Below the pieces are notes generated by a model. That model searched no databases. It had not been told where the DNA came from and saw only the letters and a list, made by a program, of their open reading frames with translations. This document shows positions 1 through 7,139 of a stretch of 10,438 nucleotides of DNA, piece after piece. This stretch comes from Larix sibirica (lineage: Eukaryota > Streptophyta > Pinopsida > Pinales > Pinaceae), in NCBI GenBank assembly GCA_004151065.3, contig NWUY0300003146.1:60405-70842 (forward strand), in the 5' to 3' direction. The position numbers were made by a program, and so were the translations under genes. Each line of letters starts with the position of its first letter. Position 1 is the first letter of the stretch.

Positions 1-441
1 TGAATAAGGTTGAGTAGTTAGTAGTCAACAATCAATGTAAAAAGGGTCTCTCTATTAATTAAGGCCCACTAGGAAGTTGGTACTTATTAATTATTTGACC
101 ATGTCAAGTAGTTAGGGTTTTGGATTTGGTAAGCCTATTTAAAGAGATTCAAGGCTATGAATTTCCTTGTCAAGTATTATTGTAATGAAGCTCTACTAAA
201 GTGAATGGTCACCCTACCATAATAGGTCAACAAACAATGTTTCTCATAATATAAAAGCTCATTTCCTAGAATATTATATTTATCTTGTCACATGATTCTA
301 GTTTTGTTCTACATATTTTGGTTTATTGCATCTTAATATTTCTATATCATGTTTGATTTCTAAGTTTCAAGGGTAAAGAACACCAAACACCCTAGTATTG
401 GCCCCTATTCTTCCCTAGCTTTTATGGTCCTCTAGATAGCA
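1..441 (+). other. AT-rich LTR-like region upstream of the gypsy pol remnant
   Basis: No coding sequence is seen here. The first ~250 bases resemble a plant long terminal repeat in style: a TATTTAAA box at 136-143 is followed ~40 bases later by a 'ttgtaatgaagctc' stretch of the kind often found near LTR transcript starts and ends. There is no second copy in the window, and I found no primer-binding site or clear TG...CA ends, so the assignment rests on appearance only. From ~380 the sequence runs directly into reverse transcriptase coding sequence. Gag, protease and the N-terminal part of reverse transcriptase are therefore either deleted or unrecognisable. Confidence 0.3.
136..143 (+). promoter_or_regulatory. 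TATA-box-like TATTTAAA in the LTR-like region
   Basis: The octamer tatttaaa stands in a stretch resembling an LTR U3 region, about 40 bases upstream of a possible R-region start. Such octamers are common by chance in AT-rich DNA, so this is only a candidate. Confidence 0.2.
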
Positions 442-950
442 GGAACTTGCCACATGTTGACCATCAAGGATAATTTTCTCATTCCTATCATTGACAACCT
501 TCTCTATGAGCTAATGGGTACTCAATTATTCCCCAAACATTATCTCTCTTTAGGATATCATCAAATTCACATGAAAGAGGAAGATATTCCCAAAACCACT
601 TTTAACACTCATGAAGGTCATTACAAGTTCTTGGTGATACCATTTCACCTTCAATTCTCCCTCCACCTTCTAAAGTCTCAGGGACACAATATTTAAACCT
701 TTTATGTGCAAAATTTTCCTCATCTTTAATATGACATCTTGATCTATAGTAAAACTTGGTAGGCCCACTTATCCCATGTGGATTAGGTCTTACAATTACT
801 TGAGGATCATAAACTATATCTTAAAAGGTTCAAATGTTCCCTTGGTGCCTCTGAAGTGGAATATTTGGGTCATATTACCAATCAGGAGGGTGTGTGTGTG
901 TGTGTGGATCCAAAGAAAATTGTAGCAATGAAGGATTGGATTTTCCCTAA
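442..950 (+). pseudogene. Ty3/gypsy reverse transcriptase, broken
   Basis: The domain would copy element RNA into cDNA. An open stretch from 454 to 696 encodes [13 protein letters not shown] and then [16 protein letters not shown] and [13 protein letters not shown], the finger and palm strands of the gypsy enzyme. The family's DYR.LN segment just before this is missing: residues GT at 442-447 run almost directly into LTIKDN. A frameshift near 650 moves the 'SPSTF' helix to another frame. The catalytic F-x-D-D box is wrecked at 725-735: it reads ttt-aat-at-gac, so the first aspartate is gone and a base is lost, and DILIYSKTW follows in the restored frame. Further stops are at 766-768 (aligned with a family glutamate or glutamine) and nearby. 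VEYLGHIT...VDPKKIVAMKDW at 856-942 ends the recognisable palm/thumb. The dinucleotide run inside it is listed separately. Confidence 0.85.
890..906 (+). repeat. (GT)8 microsatellite inside the reverse transcriptase
   Basis: Seventeen bases of alternating g and t sit where the family reads E-G-V-x-V-D-P. Here the reading is EGVCVCVDP, two residues longer than I expect from the family. That fits addition of six bases by replication slippage, which would not change the frame. Confidence 0.85.
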
Positions 951-984
951 ATATTGCTACTCCAATCACAACTTTTCTAAGAAA

Positions 985-1440
985 AAAATATTTCAATTGG
1001 AATGGTGTGGCAGAAAAGGATTTCTAAGACTTAAAGGAGGCTATGTGTACCACTTTGATACTCTCTGTGTCGAACAACACTAAAACATTTGCCTTGTAAT
1101 ATCATTCTTTGACTAAAGGCCTCAAAGTAGTCCTCATGCAAGAAGACATACCATTTGCTTTTACTACAAAATAGCTTTGTGAGTGACACTTGGAAAAATC
1201 AACGTATGAAAAAGGGATGATGGTCATATTACACATTGTGGAACCTGGAATCCATACCTAATTGGGAAACATTTCCAAATAAAAAATGATCATCGCAACC
1301 TAAAATAATTTCTTGAACAAATAACTTTCTCCCTTGAGAAACAAAAATGGGTCACCAAAATATTGGGATATGACTATGAGATAATTTATTGGAAGGGAAA
1401 AGGTCATGTGGTGACAAATCTTCTCTCTTGACAGTTTGAA
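985..1440 (+). pseudogene. Ty3/gypsy RT connection and RNase H domain, broken
   Basis: The domain would degrade RNA in the RNA:DNA hybrid. The connection segment is visible as LKEAMCTT near 1028-1051 and NNTKTFAL just before 1097. The region between the thumb and this segment (family core like S-L-R-G-F-L-G-L) is largely deleted, since ~140 bases span what should be ~225. The first catalytic aspartate, expected in E-C-D-A-S, is histidine at 1103-1105 (cat), preceded by a stop at 1097-1099. Further in are VLMQEDIPFAFTTK, a stop at 1172-1174 where glutamine is usual, STYEKGMMVILH, then DHRNLK with its aspartate kept at 1288-1290. The C-terminal KQKWVTKILGYDYEIIYWKG is well preserved. The closing L-S-R has become L-S-stop at 1429-1431 (tga from an expected cga). 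Confidence 0.85.
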
Positions 1441-2350
1441 GAATAAGGTTCCCTCTTTTTCTTATCCTTCAGCATCATAGGCTGGCAGAATGTTGTCCAT
1501 AATGAACGATTGACATATCCCACACTTGATATCATGATCCAACAACTTCAAGAGGAACCCCATGCATATCCATGGTACATTTGGCACAATGATGAGATTA
1601 ATTATAAATGATGTCTATATTTGCACAATAATTCAACATTGAGATCATGGGTGTTGTATGAGATACATTCATCCCCCAAATACGATCATTCAATATTTCA
1701 TAAAACATACAAAATGATTAAATGATTAAATTTTTCTAGGAAGTCATGAAGAAGGATGTCTGTAAATTTGTGGTAGGATGTGACACTTACCAGAGACATA
1801 AAGGTGAGAAAGTGAAACCTCCAGGTGAAATTCAACTAGCCCCAATTTCAACTGTAGTCTAGACTAACATTTCTATGGATTTCATTGTGGGGTTACCAAA
1901 ATCTATAACTAATTTTGTATCATGGTTGTGGTTGATCACATTTCCAAATATGCTCATTTTTGTGCCCTATAACACCTTGTCAAGGAATCTATGGTAGATA
2001 AAGTCTTAATGGATAATATATTCAACTCCATGGTCTGTTGCAGTCTATTGTCACAGATTGTGACCCCACCTTCACTAGTGTTTTCTGGTAAGAATTTTTT
2101 TATGTCCAAGGAACTCAACTAAATCTCAACACCTCCTAGCACCCCCAAACTGATGGTCAAGCTAAATTTGTCAATAAGTTATTGGAAGCATGTTTGTAGT
2201 GCTTTAGTTCAAAGAGGCAATCCCAATGGGTTTATTAGTTACCTTTAGAAGAATGGTGGTATAATACAACTTATCATAATGCCNCCTCCCAAATATGTGA
2301 GTACCAAGCCCTAAATTGTTTCCCATTGAGCTTGAAATTTGGATTGAGAC
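1441..2350 (+). pseudogene. Ty3/gypsy HHCC finger and integrase core, broken
   Basis: The protein would insert cDNA into the genome. The linker (TLDIMIQQLQEEPHA) leads into an HHCC finger. Both histidines are kept (1666-1668 and 1687-1689, spaced H-x6-H) and so is the first cysteine (1779-1781), but the second cysteine is tyrosine (tac, 1788-1790). The core reads ISMDFIVGLPKS with the first catalytic aspartate at 1878-1880. IVTDCDPTFTS carries the second at 2056-2058. In HPQTDGQAKFVNK the catalytic glutamate of the D,D-35-E triad is lysine (aaa, 2164-2166). The tryptophan before the core is tag (1860-1862). Frame changes occur near 1735, between ~1900 and 2040, and elsewhere. The remnant continues through QGTQLNLNTS and EEWWYNTTYHNA to about 2350, with an N at 2284. 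No integrase C-terminal or chromodomain is recognised. Confidence 0.85.
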
Positions 2351-2463
2351 TAAATGAAAACATAATGATTAATTGCCATAAATATTATCATCAAAATTTG
2401 TTTGGTCCAAACAACAAATATATTCAAATTTTATGGGGTCAAATTCATAGTTTGAAGGGTTGA

Positions 2464-2703
2464 TTTCATTGTTGTATATGTTTATTTCCCTTAGAAATCA
2501 CTATAAATGCCAAAGTCATTTGGATTTCAACCCCATCTCTCTCCTTTGGCAACAAATTCATTGGGAGGGTTTTGGATTTTAGAAGTGTCGAATTCATTGG
2601 GTGGGTTTCCAATTTTAGAGAGGTAATTTATCTCTTGGTCTCACTTGATTTTAGAGAGGTTGTTTATCACTCTGTGTATCGAGTGCCATTTGCAATAGAG
2701 TTT
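2464..2703 (+). other. Unidentified 80-codon open stretch without ATG, containing a 12-residue repeat
   Basis: I do not recognise this sequence. Between stops at 2461-2463 and 2704-2706 there are 80 codons with no stop and no methionine. The middle has three units of a 12-residue repeat: KFIGRVLDFRSV, EFIGWVSNFREV, IYLLVSLDFREV. It lies just downstream of the gypsy integrase on the same strand, so it could be a remnant of that element's 3' part. It could equally be an accident of a 36-bp duplication, because a repeat length divisible by three keeps an open frame open. No start codon, promoter or known fold supports expression. Confidence 0.25.
2555..2662 (+). repeat. 36-bp tandem repeat, three copies
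   Basis: Units lie at 2555-2590, 2591-2626 and 2627-2662. Units 1 and 2 share aattcattggg at the start and a 'ttttagA' core. Units 2 and 3 share ttttagagaggt at an exact 36-base offset (2613 and 2649). Copy 3 has diverged strongly in its first half. Confidence 0.7.
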
Positions 2704-3053
2704 TGACGACATTTTAGAATCAACGCCAAAAAGTTGGCATTCTCGAAAGAGAGGTGGCCATTCCCTATAGCTTGTTGTTCAAGAAACAAAATGAAGTTGA
2801 AAAGTAAGAATCCATTGACGTCTGGAGTTGTATATTTAGACATAATCACAGGCAAGTAAGGTGTTACTATTATATATCACTTCAAAATAAAAGTCTCTTG
2901 ACCATTATCCACTTTCAAGTTCACTAGAACACACAATATATTCCAGTATCTAGTTGCATTCGAAAACATCAATTAGTAAATTGTGCCTAGAAAAAATATG
3001 GTCTATGAATGTTGGATTTCTTTCGTGGTGAAATATAACTTCCATCAATGTCA

Positions 3054-3185
3054 CATCTGTGGCATGCAGAGTACAATAAATATACAAAATATGGGAACAT
3101 TTTTAAAATAGAATAGCACAGATGTATGCATGCAGAGTACAAACAATATCAAAAGATATGGAAACATCTAAAATCAATACAACTC
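3054..3185 (+). repeat. 66-bp imperfect tandem duplication
   Basis: The element gcatgcagagtacaa...caaaatatgg-aacat...aaaat occurs from 3062 and again from 3128, an offset of 66 bases. The copies differ by substitutions and small indels, so the duplication is not recent. The shared core contains the palindrome GCATGC. Confidence 0.65.
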
Positions 3186-3219
3186 TATGTTTGGAAGAAG
3201 GTTTCCAAGGAGAATTTCT

Positions 3220-3333
3220 AATTCATGTTAAATGGTAAAGGTAAACATATGATAATTTTTAATTCATGTTGAATGGTAAGGGTAAACATGTTGAGTGATC
3301 TTGTTGAATGGTAAGGGTAAACATGTTGAGTGA
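3220..3333 (+). repeat. Three-copy tandem repeat with 41- and 35-base spacing
   Basis: Copies start at 3220 and 3261 (aattcatgtt.aatggtaa.ggtaaacat), offset 41. A third copy begins at 3303. The 31 bases at 3268-3298 and 3303-3333 are identical, so the last duplication is the youngest. No coding role is visible. Confidence 0.75.
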
Positions 3334-3590
3334 ATTGATCAAATGTTATAAATTCATAGATTTAGTGATAACTCAAGACCAACTATTTGTGGATATGGGT
3401 GCTTAGGAAAAGTACCTGATGTTATAGCTTCATATGGGTGCTCGGGCAATGCATAAGGTTTTGTATGTCCTCAAGAGTCATTTTATTGTATTAGTTACAT
3501 GTTTGATGTCCCTAGAGGAATTTCATCGTCCATATCACAATGGATGTTGTGTGTATGTGGTCTAATATAATTTGGAGTTATCAAACTTTA

Positions 3591-4480
3591 AAAAAAATTC
3601 TTAATAGATAGCAAGGAGTTTATGTAAAAATTGATAGTCCAAGTGGCGTAATTTGGGCCATTTTGTATAGGCAATTTTAATACCTTTTGTTATTCTTGTT
3701 AACCTCTTCACTGCCATGATGTTTTATATGAAGGCCTATCTTCATATGTGTAAAATGTATAGAATTTGTGCTACGAGTTTCTATAATGACTTATATAGGG
3801 TAGTATTTATTTTGAAGAGAAGGCATTGTGGCAGTAGTTGATTCCAATCTAATGGAAAAATAGCTAACCATATCTATAGAAGAGTCTCTCCATGTGTTCC
3901 TAGAATTATTATTCCCACAATAAACCAAACTATACTACTATTTTTCATTGTAGAACACTCCATTAGTTGTGGTGGTAGCTCATCGACTAGATGAAACCTT
4001 AGTAATTGTACCGATCGAAGTGAATTTCTATGTAACTAATAGTGCAAACAATGTTGGATCCAATATATTATCATTTCAAACCCATTCTTGTCTTAATGAA
4101 TCACTTTCTTCATGAATAGCCTAGGCATTTGAAGTTGTCTTTGCTACTGGCTCCTTTGCATAATCACAACTAGACAATTTATTTAAAAATTCGTATGTAG
4201 CCATCATAGCAATCTCCTGCTCAATGTGAGAGAGAATTGTAACAATTTTCTCCAAGTACTACATTCTAGTATCAAATACCTACATACCTATGCATTTTTC
4301 TAGTGAATTGTGGTATGCTTTTATTTGCATTCTCTCATCCTCTTCCTAAGAAGATAGAAATCCTATATGCCCCGGGAGAATTACGACTTTCCCTTGTTAC
4401 CTTTTTCTTGGATGAATACTCATATTTCAATGGGTTTAGCACCTCTCCTAAACCAAAAGGACAATGAAGGTACTATGTAA
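3591..4480 (-). pseudogene. Possible decayed coding region, protein not recognised
   Basis: Read on the minus strand, ~4475 to 4350 is open and protein-like (GLGEVLNPLKYEYSSKKK). After an apparent frameshift near 4350 the next frame continues to about 3980 with segments such as YLEKIVTILSHIEQEIAMM (4258-4202), YAKEPVAKTTSNA and DNILDPTLFALLVT. Stops interrupting it are mostly tag or tga, which a C-to-T change in cag or cga, or a G-to-A change in tgg, could produce. The same frame stays sparsely interrupted to ~3600. I cannot assign a family and see no catalytic or zinc-binding motif. It may be the body of another old transposon or a lost host gene. AT-rich chance frames remain possible. Confidence 0.3.
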
Positions 4481-4547
4481 TTAAACTAGGAGGAAATGGT
4501 TTTGACAATGGAGGTACTATGTAATTAAACTAGGAAGAAACAGTATA
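4460..4547 (+). repeat. 44-bp tandem duplication
   Basis: Copies lie at 4460-4503 and 4504-4547, each beginning gacaatg.aggtactatgtaa. They are identical over most of their length. Differences in the first ~40 bases are all transitions (a/g, g/a, t/c). Confidence 0.85.
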
Positions 4548-5097
4548 AAAACCGAAACACCAAGAAGTGGAGGATAATAAATAGGATAGTGTAGTTAGAG
4601 GATAATAATAATAATAGAATATAATTAAAAAAAGGATGAGTGCATTCAAAATTAACCACTACCTCATTTTATACCTAGAAAGCCTATAACAAATAGATTA
4701 CTTTATGTAAAACATATACATACATGAATATCTAAATACAAGTTTTATTCTATTAATTTTTTATTTCATTTTATGTCAAACACAATCACAAACTTGATCG
4801 AGTTTGATCACACATCTTGACATGTAATTCATGTAGTGGCTCTAAACTGGAATATGACACTCTAAGGTGGCATATAGAAGATTTAAAATGAACAATGCCT
4901 ATCACAATCATAGAAGATCTTGCATCAAAAAAATCTAGTGAAAATCCAAATACAATGCTTAAGTTAAAACACTACAAATTTAGTGCAATAATTACTTCTA
5001 CAACTTTGGTGTAGAGTGCATTGTTCACAACAAAAGTATCATAACTTTTACTATAGAGGATAATTTATTGCGTGCATTCTATTTTGTAAGCTAGAGT
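4548..5097. other. AT-rich interval with no recognised gene
   Basis: Nothing recognisable is encoded on either strand. The stretch holds a short (ATA)5 run at 4602-4616 and an imperfect palindrome around aaacttgatcgagttt near 4790-4806. It ends where the LINE 3' tail begins, so it probably contains the left flank of the LINE insertion. Confidence 0.45.
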
Positions 5098-5172
5098 AGA
5101 TTATATTAATTCAAAAAAAAACTTTACAGACCATAGATTATATTAATTCAAAACGAAAAATTTACAGACCAT
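5098..5172 (-). repeat. 37-bp tandem repeat at the LINE 3' end
   Basis: Copies lie at 5098-5134 and 5135-5172 on the plus strand, each running from agattatattaattc to tttacagaccat. They differ mainly in the A-rich middle. Their position exactly at the boundary of recognisable LINE sequence suggests a terminal tandem duplication of the element's 3' end. Confidence 0.8.
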
Positions 5173-5389
5173 AGCATTGCTAGGTCGACCACTTAAGTAA
5201 CCCGGACAACAACACTAAAGGAGTTTATCAATGTTTATAAGAAATGAAATGTATGAAAATGCATCAAACTATACAAAATGCTATATATGCTGCTAGACCA
5301 GTTAAGCATAACAAGAGTGACAAAGAAAACTGAACTATATAACTGCATCATTATCAGAAATAGTAACAGAAGGTACCTCCATGCCCTAA
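5098..5389 (-). other. LINE ORF2 C-terminus and 3' terminal region
   Basis: After the RNase H remnant the minus strand passes through about 170 bases without recognisable domains. It ends in two tandem copies of a 37/38-base unit, each closing with ttgaattaatataatct. The right end of recognisable LINE sequence on this side is taken as 5098. A long poly(A) tail is absent. A t-rich tract (tttttttttg on the minus strand) lies inside each unit, not at the very end. Confidence 0.5.
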
Positions 5390-5720
5390 GTGGCTCTAGG
5401 GTTCTTTCCAATCTCCATTTTTTTGAGACTTTGCTAATGGAAGAGCCATATTAAATTTTGGTAAGCATACAAATGATAATCTATGAGTCATCTTCAACCA
5501 CCCGTTTGTTGCATCCTATATGGATAGCTATTCAAATACCTCACTCTAGAGCAGTAACTTTGATTGCATTATTGGTGGTAGTGCCTAGGTATCCCACATA
5601 GATCCATTCGATGAGGCTTCTGTCATTTCAGATGGATCCTCCAAAGCCTGCTATGATAGGCTTTCCTTGGGAGGCCCCATCAAAATTTAGCTTCCAAAAA
5701 CCTGTAGGGGTGGCAACTAG
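5390..5720 (-). pseudogene. LINE RNase H domain (RVT_3 type), broken
   Basis: Plant LINEs often end ORF2 with an RNase H that removes the RNA template. Here the minus strand reads FWKLNFDGASQGKPIIAGFG, with the first catalytic aspartate in DGA kept (5679-5681). Next come GYLGTTTNNAIKVTALE, where the usual A-E pair is I-K, so the catalytic glutamate is lysine (aaa, 5559-5561). VVEDDS then keeps the third acidic residue (5487-5489) and is followed at once by a stop (5481-5483). The segment WRLERTLEPLRAW near 5375-5415 continues the family pattern. Additional stops follow the first strand (GSI-stop) and the TALE helix. Confidence 0.82.
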
Positions 5721-5999
5721 GAGGTATGGATTGAGACTGAAGGAGGGGATTTAGTGAGAAGAATTATGGAGGAATTGGGCTTGATACCCCAAGTTTAAAG
5801 TTTAGTTCCTTCATTCGCCTCACACTTCCAGAGTCCTTCTCCAACCATATGGTGAAATCCCAGTCCTTTCCAGAAGGCCCTGCTTAATTCTTGTCCACCC
5901 CTAAGTGTTGGTCATACCATCATACAATAATCCTTGAAGATACGGCAATTTCGTTCCTTCCAAGTTTCTCACATAAGGATTCTAGGGAAGGTTTTCCAT

Positions 6000-6570
6000 A
6001 GTCTATTAAAAATAGGATTCTTGAATGCTGTGGCTCGCTATATTTCAAAATTTATTTTAATACAATATTTGTTTCTTAGTTTGTCTGAAGATGGACGCTC
6101 CGATATCATAGGGATTTGACACAAACTGACAATCATTGAGAAGGTGCTCCATTGTCTTGCCATTTTGTTTACAGAGTTAGCACCATGCAGGGCCCTCATA
6201 GCTTCTTTTAGTTATCCGATCCCACGTGAGAATTTTCCACTTCTACACCATGCATAAGAAAATATACACCTTGGGCTAGAGGTTTTGCTTCCAAATTTGC
6301 TGCCATATCTTTGATTTCTTGATTGGTATCAATGCCAGCTTATAATTTGTAGGATTATTTAATGGAGAAACTGTTTCTAGCACTATCTCCCATCTTAGTT
6401 TTCGGAGGCCTATTTTTAGTTGAAGTCTTCCACCTTGTAGTTTAGCCTAGAGGGTTTCCTTGTTGATACCTAGAGGAAGTGGGCTCCATTCTCTTGTATA
6501 TGTCCAGATTCTCTAGATGGAAACAGGGGAGGGAGCCTACCAATAATGAGCAATTAGTTGCTTACCTTGC
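6000..6570 (-). pseudogene. LINE C-terminal region with zf-RVT zinc finger, broken
   Basis: This is the segment between reverse transcriptase and RNase H, typical of plant LINEs and probably involved in nucleic-acid binding. The minus strand carries KLQGGRLQLKIGLRKLRWEI, then a tryptophan-rich stretch (IWQQIWKQN), TWDRITKRSYEGPAWC and the finger itself. The ligands C, C, H and C are all present in the pattern C-x2-C...H-x4-C (6129-6185). A taa stop lies inside the C-x2-C pair, at the second x-neighbouring position (minus tgc-taa-ctc-tgt). After NDCQFVSNP the similarity fades and the ~280 bases down to the RNase H start carry only scattered pieces. Confidence 0.78.
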
Positions 6571-6593
6571 TCCAGGAAAGTAGTGCATTGATG

Positions 6594-7139
6594 CTAAAGG
6601 CCTGGATCATCTTTGATCTTGTGATATTGTTTCCAAGCGTCATCCCAAATTAATGTGGATTGTCCATCTTGAATATCCCAAAAGTTGTGTTCTTGTACTA
6701 AAGAACGGTTCTTCCAAGCATTGTTCCAGCCCAGTCTTGTGCCATCCATCCTAATTAAATCTTGATTAACAATCCTTGGGGAATATTTATGTTTCCAGAT
6801 GCATCCCGAGAGTTTGATTGTGGTATTGAGCCATCTCCACCAGAGCTTGGCAGCTAGTACTGAGCTTTCAGCCTCTGGATCTCTTATCCCAAGACCACCA
6901 TCTAGCTTAGGAAGGGAAACTTTATCCCATGCCACAATGGCTCTTGTGGTTTTGAGCCATCTCCACCAGAGCTTGGCAGCTAGTACTGAGCTTTCAGCCT
7001 TTGGATCTCTTATCCCAAGACCACCATCTAGCTTAGGAATGAAAACTTTATCCCATGCCACAGTGGCCCATTTTCTCTTGATTTTTGAACCCCCCTAGAG
7101 GAAGGTTCTCTAGAGGTTTCTAATGGCTTTGAGAACATA
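6594..7139 (-). pseudogene. LINE ORF2 segment after the RT palm, with an internal 42-residue duplication
   Basis: The longest intact frame in the window (155 codons, 7061 to 6594) lies here. It encodes the segment that follows the reverse transcriptase palm in plant LINEs, with the hallmark PKLDGGLGIRDP, a W-W-R-W helix (AKLWWRWL), a W-K-x-K-Y motif and NFWDIQDGQSTLIWDDAWK. It contains two tandem copies of a 42-residue block (MAWDKV...LKTTRAI and VAWDKV...LNTTIKL). The family normally has one. The start at 7061 is simply the first methionine of an interior fragment, not a true start: KRKWATV continues upstream in the same sense. A stop just after DDPGL at 6594 ends it. Confidence 0.85.
6818..7067 (-). 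repeat. 126-bp in-frame tandem duplication within LINE ORF2
   Basis: Copy 1 (6818-6941) and copy 2 (6944-7067) align at a constant offset of 126 bases with about five mismatches, so roughly 96 percent identical. The 126-base period equals 42 codons, so the reading frame passes through both copies unbroken. Both copies begin with ttgtggt, a possible microhomology at the junction. The copies are far more alike than the rest of the element is to an intact LINE, so this event is younger than most of the decay. Confidence 0.93.

Larger units (their letters stand above)
442..2350 (+). mobile_element. Decayed Ty3/gypsy LTR retrotransposon, pol remnant
   Basis: Translated similarity runs in one direction with domains in the order reverse transcriptase, RNase H, HHCC zinc finger, integrase core. 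RNase H before integrase is the Ty3/gypsy order and excludes Ty1/copia. The motif wording ([63 protein letters not shown]) is that of plant gypsy elements. No chromodomain, gag, protease or paired LTRs are seen, so this is an internal fragment or an element with diverged ends. Many stops and several frameshifts make it inactive. It lies opposite in orientation to the LINE in the right half. Confidence 0.9.
2704..3590. other. AT-rich interval with no recognised gene
   Basis: Neither strand gives a recognisable protein. A 62-codon open frame on the minus strand (2667-2855) matches nothing I know and its composition is that of AT-rich noise. The interval holds two clusters of short duplications (3054-3185 and 3220-3333), listed separately. 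It may be a badly decayed 3' part of the gypsy element or other repeat debris. Confidence 0.5.

Noticed and set aside
814-996. 60-codon open frame on the minus strand with a run of His-Thr
   Set aside because: It is the reverse of the gypsy RT segment, and its His-Thr run is simply the (GT)8 microsatellite read backwards.
2667-2855. 62-codon open frame on the minus strand
   Set aside because: No recognisable motif. It overlaps another open stretch on the opposite strand and has the length expected by chance in several kilobases of non-coding DNA.
3380-3560. Weak likeness to a Ty1/copia pre-integrase segment (HKVLYVLKSHFIVLV)
   Set aside because: Only a few residues fit the family, and no neighbouring copia motif (integrase, RT) could be found.
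4602-4616. (ATA)5 run as a possible LINE tail or functional repeat
   Set aside because: Too short and not at any element boundary; ordinary in AT-rich DNA.
5934-6119. 61-codon open frame on the plus strand
   Set aside because: It lies antisense to the LINE region between the zf-RVT finger and RNase H and shows no family resemblance.
6323-6334. tggtatcaatgc resembles a tRNA-Met primer-binding site (TGGTATCAGAGC)
   Set aside because: It lies inside LINE coding sequence with no adjacent LTR, and the match breaks after eight bases.
6799-7098. 99-codon open frame on the plus strand with its own internal repeat
   Set aside because: It is the antisense shadow of the duplicated LINE ORF2 block. 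The repeat in it is the same 126-bp duplication, and the minus-strand translation matches a known family.
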